From the NCBI GenBank assembly GCA_047967505.1, contig CM106541.1: a stretch of 64,000 nt of DNA; one strand, 5' to 3'. Under the pieces are notes generated by a model. That model had not been told where the DNA came from, did not search any database, and saw only the letters and a list, made by a program, of their open reading frames with translations. Both the position numbers and the translations under genes were made by a program. This document shows positions 35,708 through 49,500 of the stretch, one piece after another. The stretch is from Dipteris shenzhenensis. Taxonomy: Eukaryota; Polypodiophyta; Polypodiopsida; Gleicheniales. Within the stretch, counting starts at the first letter, position 1. Each line of letters begins with the position of its first letter.

Positions 35708-37135
35708 ATGGAGGACAAGGACCTCCAGATTTCTCTCATTCACTATCCCGAACTTTGAAGAATCAGGGAATCTAGATGAGTCGAGCTACTTGATCTAGAA
35801 GGTGCAAATTTGGAGCCATTTAGTGCCTCGGAAGTTGACAACAAGGGTGGAGGCAAAGCCGAAAGACATGTTGGACAGCAAGGGGAAGTTTCTCATTCCA
35901 GTAGATGGAGAAGATCTTGAGAATTGGGAAGAGAGAGATGCCCACTCCCTAGCATTAATAATTAGGACCACAGCAAACTCTATTCTTCCGCACATCCAGA
36001 TGGCCAAGATGTCTATAGAGGCATGGGCTATCCTAAAGGATCTATATGCAACTGTTGACAACACACCTCGTATTCTGATGCTCCAACATCAACTGTACAA
36101 TCTGGACATGAATGAGGCGAACAATGTTCATGACCATCTAAGTGGTAAGGGACCAGCTCATGGCAGTTGGTCAGAAGGTAGACTCAAGTCATCTAGCATT
36201 GCTGACATTACACAAGCTACCTCACAGTTTCAAGAGTTTCATGACTATGGTCATTGCAGGACAGAGGACCCCAAGCATCTCACCTTCAAGGATGTTGGCC
36301 CTTTACTATTGTAGGAAGAGGCTCGGGAAAAGCTATTTACTCAATCGGACGATAAGGCTCTCGTGGTGGCAAGGGACAATCCCGGCAAGGGTAAGCTCAA
36401 AGTCTCAAGAACAGCAAGACCAAGGATGAATAGAAAAAGAGGCAGATGAAGTGCTTCTACTGTGAGAAGCTTGGTCATTCTACGAAAGAGTGATGCAAGA
36501 AGAAGGCAGATCTCAAGAAGAAGAAGTCCAAGTCCAAGGAGGAGCCAAAGACTGAATCGGCAAACGTCACGATCGGCACTCTCTTCATCATCACTAAGTA
36601 CTGCTCTGCTTATGCAGTCAGCAAAGGAGAGGAAGGTTGGTATGTGGACAATGGAGCTTCAAAGCACATGTCCAACAAGGAGTGGTTCAAAACCATGGAA
36701 GGTACGCATCCCGATTCCAAGGTCACTGTGGGGGATAATCGGTCATGCCCTATGAAGGGTGTTGGTAGCATTCCATTCATCATGGCTGCAGGAAACAAGG
36801 AGCTAATTTTTGATGTACTATATGTACCGACCTTGTGCAAGAACCTTTTGTCTGTCTGTCAGATGGACAAGCACAATATGTCAGTCTTATTCGATAATGG
36901 CAAAGACACTGCCACATCCAAGGCAAATGGACAGGTGGTGGCTCAAGGAGTCGAGGAGCATGGGATATACTAGCTCAACACTCTATTGGTGCACGGCGAC
37001 CATGGTAGATCCAAATTGTAGCATTAGCGGTTTGATCACGTCAACTATGGCACTCTCCCTGAGATGCAAAAGACAAAGATGGTGGATGGACTTCAGTTCT
37101 GGCAACAGTTTAACCACATTTCAATGAAAATTTGC
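35708..37135 (+). pseudogene. copia family B gag-protease, broken
   Basis: The ATG at 35708 (MEDKDLQISL) begins a UBN2-type gag with early stops and frameshifts; its longest clean part is 35802-36314. The zinc knuckle at about 36451 (CFYCEKLGHSTKE, then a TGA, then C) has lost one spacing residue to the stop. The protease motif at 36644 reads WYVDNGASKHM, with Asn where Ser is usual after the catalytic Asp. The GAG-pre-integrase remnant (FDHVNYGTLPEM) follows at about 37030. Gag would assemble the particle and the protease process it; neither frame is intact. Confidence 0.8.
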
Positions 37136-37324
37136 AATTCGCGTGCTTTTGAAACTGGAGTGAAAATCTTACATGCTCTACATTGAGGGCATGAAAGTCG
37201 ACGTTTGACAACCTTGAGGAGCACATTCAGCCATCTTGAGGAGTTGCGATGCGATTCCATGCAAGCGATGGGATGCAATCGGATGCAAGTCTCCTTTTGG
37301 GATGCGATGGGAGAAGGTCTATCT

Positions 37325-37585
37325 GAACGCCACGTGGCTCAACCTATAAGCTACATGTCAAACTCAAAAATAAGAGATACATAAGATAAGAATAAGAAGA
37401 AGATAAGAAGATGAATGCCACGTGGCTCAACCTATAAGCTACACGTCAATATTAAAAATAAGAGATATAAGAAGAGATATATAAGATAAGAAGAATAAGA
37501 AGAAGTTAAGAAAATGAACACCACATGGCTCAAGCTACTATAAGCTACACGTCAATCTTAAAAATAAGAGATATAAGAAGGTAGC
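37325..37585. repeat. Three tandem copies, 87-105 bp each
   Basis: Each copy starts near CCACGTGGCTCAA (37330, 37418, 37521), passes ATAAGCTACACGTCAA and ends in a purine-rich AAGATAAGAAG stretch. CCACGTGG is a G-box core, so each unit carries a possible bZIP/bHLH site. Confidence 0.8.
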
Positions 37586-38534
37586 TCATGGTTATAGTGA
37601 AGGTACTCGAGGTTTCAAGGGCAACCTCCACCAGTACTTCACGTCGACATGGGCTGCCCTTCCGGGTGTCAAGGTCTGCAAAGCAAGGGGCTGATTTTGA
37701 TAGGCACCCGAGGGGAGTCATTACCGCAAGTCATGATGGCAACCCGACTTATCAAAGGCCCTCTTTCCCCACTCGTCTCCCTAATGTACAAATATTTGTA
37801 TCCACTCTAGGGGGTGCCAAGGAGTAAAGTTTCATTCCTTTTCTTGGGGGTTTTTAGGTGCAGCGATGATGTTTGTCAGGTGCAACTGGTGCATTTTGTC
37901 AAGTGGGTTGGCTGGGCTATGATCGGCTCTCCAACTCGACCATGGATGGAGCGAGTGAGGAGAAGAAGGTCTTGAATGCTAGTCCCCAATTCCATCGGTC
38001 CAACTAGGGTCTCTTGGCCCCTATTAAGGAGCATTTTATCATGTAGCCCTTTCACAAAATCATGCACCCAATGATGACAAAACCTTATAGATCCAAAAAA
38101 TTTGGAAATCGGCTATTTATCACTGGTACTTGATCAATATACTGCAACAAATAAACATTTACCACCACTGGTAACACTATCAGTACTATCGAAAAAGATA
38201 ATACTAATGATGGTATTTTAAGCATGCTTTAAACCGGCAATATTGAACCATATACTGCCAGTATAATGCCTAGCACTACCAATAGTATACGTATTATCGA
38301 CGATGGTAATATTCTACTTACCGGTAGTACAATTACTACCACAACTATAAAAGGATACTGCCAGGTGACACATCCCAATTCTTTTGATTTGAGAGGTCAT
38401 TTTCCTCTCCTATGTTAAGCCCCACGCTAGGGCTAGGCCTTGAGAGTAGGCCATGGCCCCTGTGCTTGCAAGCTACAAGAGCTAGATGGGACCACTCTTT
38501 GGGTCTAAGTACCTAGGCTCTTTTCTGTTGGTTA
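37586..38534. other. Region without a recognised gene
   Basis: Small frames on both strands (37588-37827, 37876-38067) match nothing. The part 38098-38360 repeats TACTGCCA, GGTAGTA and ACTACCA motifs on both strands. It might be a transposon end with subterminal repeats, but no clear terminal repeat was seen. Confidence 0.4.
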
Positions 38535-38760
38535 TTATTAGCATGCATGTCACTTTTTCTTTAGCAATGCAAGCAACAATATTGTACATATTACATGCGT
38601 CTAATCCAACTACAAAAAGAAAACATGCATGTGATAAGGATCATATTGCATGCTTGGATTACAATCAGTATGCATGATGCATCGTGTAACATGTTGCATG
38701 CAATCTGCATTGTGTTGCATGCATGCATTCAGCATCATGTTGCATGCATTGCATGTTACA
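38535..38760. repeat. Cluster of GCATGCA (RY-type) motifs
   Basis: At least eight GCATGC or CATGCAT motifs occur in about 220 bp, most in the form TTGCATGCA, as a degenerate short repeat. RY elements bind B3 regulators in seed plants, but here simple repeat expansion is an equally good explanation. Confidence 0.6.
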
Positions 38761-38879
38761 TCCATAAGAGTTAAATTTTGCTTGTATATTTACATTCGCA
38801 TGTGTTATAAGTTTCTTGAATTTGTGCTTGTAGGATACCTCAAGATACTTTGCTTTCACCCGTATCTTTCTTAAACTTC

Positions 38880-39860
38880 ACATAAGACATTCGAGATGTT
38901 AGGAGATGAGCCACCTCATGATGATAGAGCCAGAAGTGCAAGAAAGAGACTTTGACACAAGAGGAGCATGAAGAAGATTAGTGTGCCCGTACAATCTGCA
39001 CACATTATGAGTGGCTACAAATAATTGCCATTGCACCCCTTTAGCATTTTGCCGAACATTATCCAGCACACCTCGCAATGGGCAAATCGAAAGGGCTCAT
39101 AGTGGGAGGATATCAAAAGGTTGGTGTCCAAGAAGGACGTATTGACCATATGGCCGAAAGATGCAAAGGCAGAGGAAGAGCATTTTGAAGGTGATTTGGA
39201 AGCTAAAGAAGGTGAAGGCGCACAACTTTTAGCAGCCATCCTGTTGAGCGACATGGTAGATAGATGATCATTGACTATAGGCACCCAAAGATTCAAGCAC
39301 GAGCACAGGATAGTTACATCAATGTGTATGGCAAAGAGCCTCACCACAGGGACGTCCCTCTATACATCACAAAGATGTTGTTTAGCAATTTGTGAAAAGA
39401 ATCCCTGTAGATTTCTCCCCATATAGTGACAAATATTTAACGCCTAGAATGGATGTTGCAATAGCATAAGAGATGCTCTTAGATGCGTTGGTGGGAGCAT
39501 GAGAGACAATGGAGGAGAAATTGCAAAGTCTTCATGATGAAAATGGAGCACGTTTGGAGATTTAGAGATTTAAGAACACCATGACAGATGAAGTGGCATG
39601 GAACTTGGTCATGGCTCAACAAACATAGTTAGGGATATAAACCGAATTGAGCACATAGTTAAGGCAAGAGTGCATGGGCCAAGAGCTGCACTGCAAGGGC
39701 ACAAGTGAATCAAACATGCAGTTAAGGCAAGAGTGCATGGATCAAGAGCTGCATTGCAAGCAGCATAGACATAGGATACAAAATTTCATGACCCTGCAAA
39801 CCAACCATACTCAGTGGAACCACTTCTCAAAGGTAGTGAAGATACTATTTTGTGTCTAGT
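38880..39860 (+). pseudogene. Gene-like remnant, acidic and coiled-coil coding pieces
   Basis: Codon-like sequence appears in several frames: an Asp/Glu/Lys-rich piece at about 39120-39260 and a Gln/Leu-rich piece at about 39500-39800. A 41-bp segment (AGTTAAGGCAAGAGTGCATGG ...) is repeated at 39657 and 39719. The type of sequence recalls the coiled-coil first exon of the transposase-like gene at 21434, but I cannot align the two. No family is recognised. Confidence 0.25.
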
Positions 39861-42800
39861 ATGTCAGGCTATTTTTTATGCCTCTACTAGATTCTATGTC
39901 ACACCTTGCGGTCATAAGTTTTATCTTATCTACCTATTAATAAGCCATGCGAAGTAATAAGGCTATGTGCTTACTTTGTCGAGTTGAGTTTCTAGCTTCT
40001 TTGTATATGGTTTTTGCTATTCGTGATTTGATTCCGTGCAATAGTTTAAGCTCTTGCAAGCTCTTGTATGTGGCATTGGCCATCTACTTGACTATATGAC
40101 ATACACATGTTTTTTGGGTTCTTAATATTGACTCTTGAGTCCTGAATATTGAAATGTCTGCACACTTGACTCTTAAAATACTATTTTCAAGTTACATATA
40201 TAATTATGCAACAAGAAAACCTATTGAAGCAACCCACCAAACATGAAGCAATAAGCAAACCCATTGAAACAACCCATTCAATATTTTGCAAGTTATTCAA
40301 ATCTAGAAATTTACATGGGTGGCTTCTCCTAGAATCATTGCAACTCTCTTGGATTCTAGCCCCTTATACTTTTTGAATAGGTTATGGTCATCACCTAAGA
40401 AGTGCTTAGTCATTCTTGTGACTGATCCTGTGTACTCTTCTCTGTGAATGTTACATCTCCACTTTCAACCGACTAACATCATACCAACATCCTGTGCCTT
40501 TGTAGGATTTCAAGCTCATCCATGAGTCTCACCCTGTGATTTTGAACGTGCTATTCCCCCACTCCTTCTTTCTCACCTTACCTACTATTTCCTACTTTTA
40601 CTCTCTATTTCCTACTTTTACCCTCATATGTGCTATTTTCCTCTACTCCTAAAATGATTATGCTTGCACAACCCTTTCTCCCATTCTTGACCTACCCTTG
40701 CAACCCTTAAATTCCTAGCATAGGATTGTCAACCCTTACCCCTTAATCTCCAAGGGAGACTTTCTTAATCTTACAAACCTCTAAAAATCCTACAAATCTT
40801 TTCTAAACCCTATACCCCTTTTGAGCCTGCAAACCTCTTTAAACCCTATTACTACTCACCCTTAAACTCCTAGCTTAGATTGAGAAACCCTACCCATCTT
40901 AGAACGGTACAAAATCTTCTTGAACTTTAAACCCCCAATGCAGGTGAGAACCCAAATCAATGGAGGTGAGAAAAAACATCAATTGTATTGAGCAAACTTA
41001 GTTTTCACATAAGCTCCTGGGACCAATTTACATGCTGTAAGTCTACATCTCTACACTGGTGATAACTTAACATAGAATAACCAATCAAACATGGCTATAG
41101 GTGAGCATGAAATAGTGGCGACATTTTGAGGTTGTTGTTAGCCAAGGAGATGGGAGATTATTGCCTTAAGCAAAAGGGGTTCATGCATAAACATGTGTGA
41201 GGAAGAAACCCCTGTGAAATCTATCACAAATAAAACACTCAAACAATACCATAAAGAGCTCCAAACTCTAAGAAATTTTCGTTTTTATTGCTCGACATTT
41301 CAACTTACCCATCAAGAGTTAGAAATGTTTGAATGATGTCCATAGTAACCACAATTCCTTGACACCCTTACAAATCCTTACCACCACCCTACTGGACCAT
41401 CACTTAGTAACCCTAGAACTAAGGCTCACAACAAACACAAATACAATCGGACAACCCGGGGTAGACGTCCCTTATTGACTCAATGCACATACAAGGGTCA
41501 ATCAAAAAGTCCAATCCTCGTCAACCCCCTCAAGGTGGGGGCTTCTGCAATGCTGCACTGATTTCTTCTACTTCAATGGATTCTTTAGCATGGTCCTCTA
41601 CTATAGCAAGGTCGACACGATGTTTTTCTTGCTCTTTTCCAACCGTCTAGAACAATTGGCTTCTCTATCTCCATCCTTTTGCAATACCCACATTGAGTTT
41701 TTTGTTTAGGTACAATCATGTTGTGCCACAGCAACGCACAGATCCCCTACTAGTACAAATAATTGAGTGGCATAGTTCTTTATGCACAATCTAAGTGGAG
41801 CGCAATTGATTCAACACCACCATCATTTGAATTTTTACCCAAGTTGTTGCCCAACATATTAGAGCCAGCAGTAGCTATCAGGAGCCTTGTGCCTCATCCA
41901 TCTCTCTGTTGATGTAGCATTGGCATGCAGACGGGCAACAAACATTCTTTTGACTGATGTTTGATACAGCAAATAGCGCACGTAGATATCTCCAGTTGTA
42001 GTAGTACCTAAAGAAACCACAAATTGCTTCCCTTTGCCTAGTAGTAGGTGCTTCTTCTGCGACATGCTCCTCTTTATCTTCATCAGGCTCAGGGGCTGCC
42101 CTCTTGAGGCTAAATATAATGAACAGCTGGTTCAGGAGCATGCAAAGCTTCCTGACGGTGGCAGAAGAGAGAAGCCAAAATGGTGGCCTGTCATAGAAAT
42201 GGTGGTGGGTGCAGGTTCCATCAATTAAACAATAGGAAGGTCGGTCTGTAAAAGATGACCTACAAACACACGCCTACAAACACACGATGGCGTCTACATC
42301 TGTCCAACAGTACAGCGGTAGATCTCAGATAATTGTCAGGCAATCAAAAAACTGTGTTGGAAAAATTTGTGGCATGCTATTTTCCTTCAGAAAAGCGACA
42401 GGACAGGGGCGACGACAAAACTCCTCATGTGATGGCAACATGACTAGTAGCAAGTTGGGGCTGGTGCCTCTTAAAGAAGATCTCAAGTAGCACGAGCTTT
42501 ACAAATGAAAGTATGAAAGTAACAAAGCTTCAACCCAAATCAACCTCCTTACAAAGGAAGCTTTAAAAAGTATAGTTCCAACACACATATATCCTTCAAC
42601 ATGAGCTTTTCAAGATGCAACACTCAATACATGAACACCCCATATCTAAGCACCATGAAAAATTTAGGAAATGAAGCTTTTGGCAATTTGATGTAAGAAC
42701 AATCTTAGACAAAGAGAGATTATTGTGATGAAGAACTTAAAAACACACATACATCATTAAGCAAGCATGTGCCATGTCTTTATGATGCAATAGCTACCCA

Positions 42801-43516
42801 AAAAACCCCTTCTGGTTGTCTAGTACAAAAACCCTCCTGGACAACCCTATGAGAGGCCACCACAATGTTCTTATGCACTGCAGGGAACAATAGGTGATGA
42901 TGCCAATTCTAGACACTAGATACAATATATCCTAACGGCCATAGGCACTGCAAATACATGGTAGCTCACAGGGACTAGCATGCTCCTTGGAGTAAGGAAG
43001 TTTGTCGCAAGCTAGAGAATAAATGAGACAAGAAAGGAGGCCAAACAAGACATGGAGTGGATGAGTATAGCAGATCAACATGAAGTCCAATCAATGCTCA
43101 TGCTAAACAAGGAGGAAAACCATTGTTAAGAGGCATCAATGCCACACTTCATTACCAAGAGAGAAAATTGTGACTATTCATCATTTAACGAGCAGGAATA
43201 ATGAGTTCAGCTTACACATTTTTCAAGGCTGCATCCCGTTTTAACTCCACAAGTTCATATTAAAGCGGTGACATTTTCTTGCCAGCTCTTCAGGAGCAGG
43301 GCACATGCGAAAGAGAGAACTGAAATACAGATTTTCAGATTTTTGCCCAGACCACATAGCAGAATATATTTTTGATCAGGGGTTAACACCACTTCCATTC
43401 TCTGGGACTCCTGTGGCTTGCCAGCTGTTCCCTCTGCAAAATTTCACTTTTTGACCCTGCTTTCTAAAGATTCTAAGAAAATCAGCAATAATTCTTTTGA
43501 AATACACTATCATCTA
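39861..43516. other. Intergenic region, no supported gene
   Basis: Apart from the dispersed repeat at 40730-41260, I see no gene. Minus-strand frames at 41859-42141 are short and unrelated to known families. The last 200-300 bp before 43516 should be the 3' UTR of the prolyl oligopeptidase gene; no canonical AATAAA stands out. Confidence 0.4.
40730..41260 (+). repeat. Dispersed repeat, copy 1
   Basis: Motifs CAACCCTTACCCCT, AAGGGAGACT, CTAAACCCTA and ACATGTGTGA...AACCCCT follow in the same order as in 61228-61720. The two copies are much diverged. No coding sequence is evident. Confidence 0.6.
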
Positions 43517-46500
43517 TCAATTAAGCCATTTGGCATCCACCATTTTCGCTAGGAAAGCAAACTTATCTGTTGCCTCATCAATCTGTATCACACACACACA
43601 AAAGTTAGGCCCAAGATAAAATGCATTCCCCCTATCATCAGGACACTATGATAGCGCTATATAGAACTTATTTCCTTTAACCCCAAGTGTGCCACATTTA
43701 GAAACCCAGAAACATGATAGTTCTCAACACTGCTTATAGCTTTCAAACAATCCTGCAAAGACATTGAATTTATAGCGAGGCCTAGAAGATCTTAAGGGAT
43801 CTTTATGAAACAAATAACACATCACGCATCCTTTCCCTCCATTTTTATTGTTCACTATGCGGATGTTTCCACATTAATAGAGAAATTCTGGATTTGTTTT
43901 ATCAACAGACCATCTTTTGGGTTGGCCGTCCAGCACCATGACCAGCTTTGGTATCAAGGCGAGCAATGATGGGATTTGTTTGTGGGCTTTCCTGTACACT
44001 GGTGCAGAGGACATACTGCAGTGTCTGCATAGCAACGGCAAAAATGAATAAAACTGTACTATTTGTCATGTTTTCAGAGAATGGAAACAAAGTTCAGATC
44101 AAATATTAAATCTCAACCAGTTGGGTCTAACTTAAAACAAATCGAGACTTACTGCAAGGAGCTTCAAGGAATGAAGTGGAACCACTCGATCATCATGATC
44201 TGCTGTGAGCAACATCATTGCAGGGTATTGCACTGCATGATCATGGCCTTCCCAAGGTCTCTTGACGTTATGCAGAGGAGAGTACCTGCGTGAGTGGAGA
44301 CCAGCTTCAATGACAAAACTTGAATCCCACATAAATTTTTCAGGTTTATTTTTGAGCCCACCCCAATAGAAAAACAAGCAATATCTTGTGTGAGAACCAC
44401 TTTATTTTATGCCACCGCAAAATGTGGACACCGCATCAGGTATTTGCAGCATTCCCCCCAACCAAATGTTACTTCCATGGTTTATAGAAGTCCCCCCTTC
44501 ACCGTTCTCTCAAATGTATAGAAAAATGGGTATGGCATTCTGGCTGTGCAAAATAAGATGCTTAGATCAGTCCTACCACTGGAAAATGTTTGCTGCCAAG
44601 AAAATTTACCCCTGCTATTCCCAGAGGAGCACCTCTTTTCCTTCTGTCTTCCTATCAGCAGCTTGCTCCTCGACCTCTCGCACCACCACGGCCTTAATAT
44701 GCTGTAGGCCTGTACCTCTTGGTCACGCTTTGATTGGAGGGACAATACTCACTCTAGAAACAAGTGGAGCCAAAGTATGGTGGGATTTAAAAAAATCGTG
44801 GAACAGGTGGTTTGACATCTTTTGGAACAATATACCGTTGTAAGAATAGAATATATCAAATCATACAAATTTAGATTTTTTATTGATCTAAAGTCTAAAT
44901 GAGAATTTTTAGTTTTCCTTCTGTCTTCCTATCAGCAGCTTGCTCCTCGACCTCTCGCACCACCACGGCCTTAATATGATGTAGGCCTGTACCTCTTGGT
45001 CACGCTTTGATTGGAGGGACAATACTCACTCTAGAAACAAGTGGAGCCAAAAGTATGGTGGGATTTAAAAAAATCGTGGAACAGGTGGTTTATAATTCAA
45101 TGTAGTTGAACAGGTGGTTTGACATCTTTTGGAACAATACATGCACAGACTTTCCAGATCTAAAGGCTGTCCTGCTTCATTGCAACTCCATTGCCAAGAC
45201 CTCTTGTGCCTACATCCCAAATAGTCCCTCAACCATCCTCCTCAGGATCAGGACCTTGAGGTCCAAGCGATCTACCTCTGTGCTTGCTTTTTCATAATGG
45301 GATTCATACTCCCCAACCTTCATGACATAATAACTATAACTGTCAATGGGTCTGAAACATTTTGAGTTCGAATACTTGCAATTTCAAAAAGGATCAGTGG
45401 ATTCCTTTCTACTCCCCATTTCTGGGCACTGCAAGGTGATCCATGAAAACAACTATGTTAGGGCTTGAGCCTTGCTTCTTCATCTTGTATTGACAATGTG
45501 TTTCTTAGCAGAAGGCATGCAAGTCATAAGGTGCATGTTATTATTCCACATACAGGGTCACCACAAACACTGTAATTATTGTGTATTTCATCAAAGCCTA
45601 ATGCTGTCGTAAGAATAAAAAATACCTTGATATTTAACACAGTGTTGCACCCTTCCATATCCAATATAAAGCTGGGTAACTCTCAAACTCATCATGACCT
45701 TTTGACAGTTTTGTATAAGGTACCTCAACAATCCAAACAAAAGTGGGATATAATCATGAGTTGAGTTTGATATTGTAGCAGGTTATTTCAAGCCCTAGCC
45801 ATTACAAGAGACCTCGAGCTTGTATCTGACAGACTTTCTTGACATCACAAAACCTATGTAAACCACTATTCGTCTTCTTTCAAATCATGTTGCTGCAGCC
45901 CATGAGCCTGTTTCACTCGGGCCCTTGGTTGCTCCACCCTCGAAGTACTCGAGGGAGCTAACACATAAAAATAATTTTCAGTACAAACACTACAGTTCAC
46001 TGGGCCAATGACACTAAACTTTGAACACGCAAGAAAAACAGCTTCCCAGGTCAGAAAGGCACACAGAATCGAGGGAGCTAACACATAAATATGATTTTGG
46101 ACAAAAACACCACAGTTCACTGGGCTGATGATACAGTTTTGAACATATAAGAACACATGCTTGCCAGGTCAGAGAACAACAAGAGCGAGCTGCTACGCAA
46201 ACAGGTGCAACACATCATGGCAAGGAACTCCTTACTTGAAAAGCCAGTTGAACTCATCTTCCTTCTCTGAACAGCCATAGTCAGTGGTCCAAGCATGCCC
46301 TAGATATATTCAAAGGAAAGCCAAGGACAGTGTCAGTCTAACACTTGGAATTTATATAGAAATTGCTTCTAACTGGAGAAAATATAGCACCGGAGATCCA
46401 ACATCAAAATGCTTGTTTGACCAGTGAAAATTATGTGTTACCTAGATACGCACATATACCTAGATGAGTCCAGGAACATGCCCAAACTAATCCTCTAAAA

Positions 46501-49500
46501 ACACAACATAGTGCAGTTTCAATCTCATGATAGTCACTCATAAGGTTGAAAACTATAAACTCCATCACGCATAGCAGGGACTAGCTACTATGACATCGAT
46601 ATAACCTTTGTACAAAAGACAGATTACAGGGGGAAAAAAGGTACCAATGGTAAATTTATGGAAACGTAACATATCCATCACACCAACATGGGCAAGAGCG
46701 CATCCAAAAAGATCTGGCCTCTGTTGAAACAAAATGTGAAAATCAAAGCTTTGTTAGACAATGTATAAAATCAAGCTTCCGTCTTCTCTTGAGAGGACCA
46801 TCAACATGCAAATACTTCTACAGCCTCCCAAAATGTGTTCCTCAAAATCGTCAGATTGTATGATGCTTATAATTTTTAATAAGAACTAGTTTACTCGCAT
46901 ACTTTCCCATATTCAACATCATGAAACTTATTTTCAGAATGCATAAGTATTCAAACATGTATATGGCAGTCTACATAGAAACTTTGATAATTTTATTTTC
47001 CTTTTTTAAATTTAAAACAAGAATTGTGACTACATCGACCTCCAGATTAAATCGCGATAGTGATAGCTACATCATAAAACTGAATGCCTTAGGATAAAGA
47101 GCTAGAATTTTTTTTTAACTCACAAAGTGGCATACATTTGTTCTGGAATCTTATTTCCTCGCAGAGAGAAAAGCACGAGACTTTACCTGATTGACACAAG
47201 CAGCAACAAGAAGACCTCCATTGCTGCCTCCCTCAATTGCCAATTTCTGAGACTTTGTGTAGCCCTCCTTTACAAGAAATTCCGCACAAGAAATGAAATC
47301 ATCAAAGCAATTTTGTTTGTTAGCCAAAGATCCTGCCTTGTGCCATTCTTCTCCATATTCCCCACCACCTCGAATGTTCGCAAATGCTAGTACTCCTCCA
47401 CAGTGCCGGGCAAAGACTATACGAGAAACACTGAATGAAGGAGTTATACTGATATTGAAACCTCCGTATCCATATAATAACGCAGGATTCTGGCCATTAT
47501 GCTCAATGCCTTTCTTAGAAACTATGAACATTGGTATCTTTGTCCCATCCTTGCTCGACACAAAAACCTATGCCAAAACATGACTAACAACATAAGTAAA
47601 ATGTCTAGCAAACTAGCTATAGGACTTCTACTGCTACTTACATTTTTTGATCAATTCTCATCCCAAAGTCAGATCCTTTCAAAACAGCTTTATAGACATG
47701 TTGCTTGTGAGTAGACCATGATCTATTTTCTAGTCTAAATATGTTATACTGTTCACCTTTTGAAGTTAAAAGTATTGCCCCAAACAAAAACAATTCCCTC
47801 CTTGTAGTAAAACTCTCTTTCCCCAGGATAGATAACATTTTTCATGCAAAAGGCTAATATTTTTCCAAACAGATACTGAAACAAAGCTCAAACAAAGATT
47901 ACATGGACAAGGTTTCTACTGCCTTGTAGTATCAGAGATTACTAACTATGATTTGCTCACAACTGCAAATACCCTATAACAAGTCACCTTGGTGTATTGA
48001 GAACTATGACATCTAAGGCTAAAACTACAAGTATGCTCTATGAGTATGTTATCCAAATCGACAAGGCTTAGGACAGCATTGTTCAGAGGATGTGTGCATG
48101 CCACCCAAAAAAAAGAAACCATACGCAACCTTACAAACAGATAATTTACTGTATAGCTTTTCCATCCAGTAAGCTCAATCTTTGGAAAGAAGAAAGGGAC
48201 AGAACAAATAGGCAGTCCATGACCAAGGGGTGGAAAGAGACACATGCAGAAAACTGCTTACATAGAAAGTCAACATACCTGTGAGGTCTCAAAATCTGTC
48301 CGATCAAAATCCTTCACAACACTTTCACGGAACACTTCTAACGATGGAGTTGTAGCATCCAAATCACATCGATATATGATACCAGGAGTTAGAAAGCTTG
48401 TGAAACTAAAAAATACTTCTTTGTCTTTTCTTCTTCCAGAGACACCATATATTGAACCAATATCAAGGGGCAACTGCTGCAATAGGGAGCCAGTTTCTAA
48501 ATCTCGGAGTTGAAGAACATATTTGACATCACTAAGATAGCAAACAACCAACTGCCTCCCATGGACACAATGAACTGACTCCAAGACATCTTTATCAGAC
48601 TCGGGAATAATGTCATGCCAAACCTCTGACTTCTCCAGATCCACCCGAACAAGTTTGTATCTTGGAGCATTCTTGTTTGTACGAAAAGTAAATAGTGTCC
48701 CATCATTTGCTACCAGCTCATACTGTGCATCGAAATTGTCAACTAATGTTTCAAATGGAAGCAGGTCATCCCTACCTCTGAAACCCAGTAAACCTTCTGG
48801 GAGAGTTGAGAGATCACAGTAGTACAATCTGTTTACAGGATCACATCCCTCATTAATAACCATCACCAGGTACTGGCACACCAACAAAATAGGTTAGGGG
48901 CAACCCATGTTTGCCTTAAATGCATGCTTCAATGACTTCCCTGCTACATCAACCTCCTATGATGTGCAAAATAAATCAGCAATTACTGGTACCATAGAAT
49001 GAGAAAAGTCTCTACTAGAAAATTTAATAAAATTTCCATTTGCTTCCTGATAAAACTCCATCAACCCATAACTAAACTTGTTTTCTAAGCACCGATCCTC
49101 AAAGACATACAAAAGTAGTGGAAATGCAGAGCCATAATACTTTAAGGACAAACCTTGCCATCATCAGTCACTTCAGAATCAAAGGTCCACTTTGCATTGT
49201 TTAAGTCCCTCCAGCAAAGAATATCCTCCGCTTGATCCATGCCCATGAAATGATAGTAAATTTGATGATTCAGGTTAATACTAGTTTCTGTGCCCGCATC
49301 AACAGTCTCAACTATTCTGCAAAAGTTTAAAGCAGATCAGTCCAGCGTCTTTGAATTGAATTATTACAGACAGGCTCTCAAACAGCTTTGACATGATATT
49401 CACAGTCCTCAGCATTCCCTCCTAATTGCCAAAGAGTCTAAAATATCACGAGTCCAGACCCACCCTAGCATATTAAGTCATTTATTTGAACCCTAAAAAT

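Larger units (their letters stand above)
34947..37135 (+). mobile_element. Ty1/copia element of a second family (B), 5' part only
   Basis: A 5' LTR ends CCAACA at 35566, right before the tRNA-Met primer site TGGTATCAAAGC (35567-35578). The LTR has a TATA box (35169-35176) and lies directly against the truncated LTR of element A3, so its own left end is probably missing. The internal region carries gag and protease and stops inside the GAG-pre-integrase segment at about 37135. No second LTR is present. Confidence 0.75.

Noticed and set aside
38098-38360. CACTA-type transposon end
   Set aside because: Repeated TACC/GGTA motifs are suggestive, but no CACTA terminus or target duplication was found.
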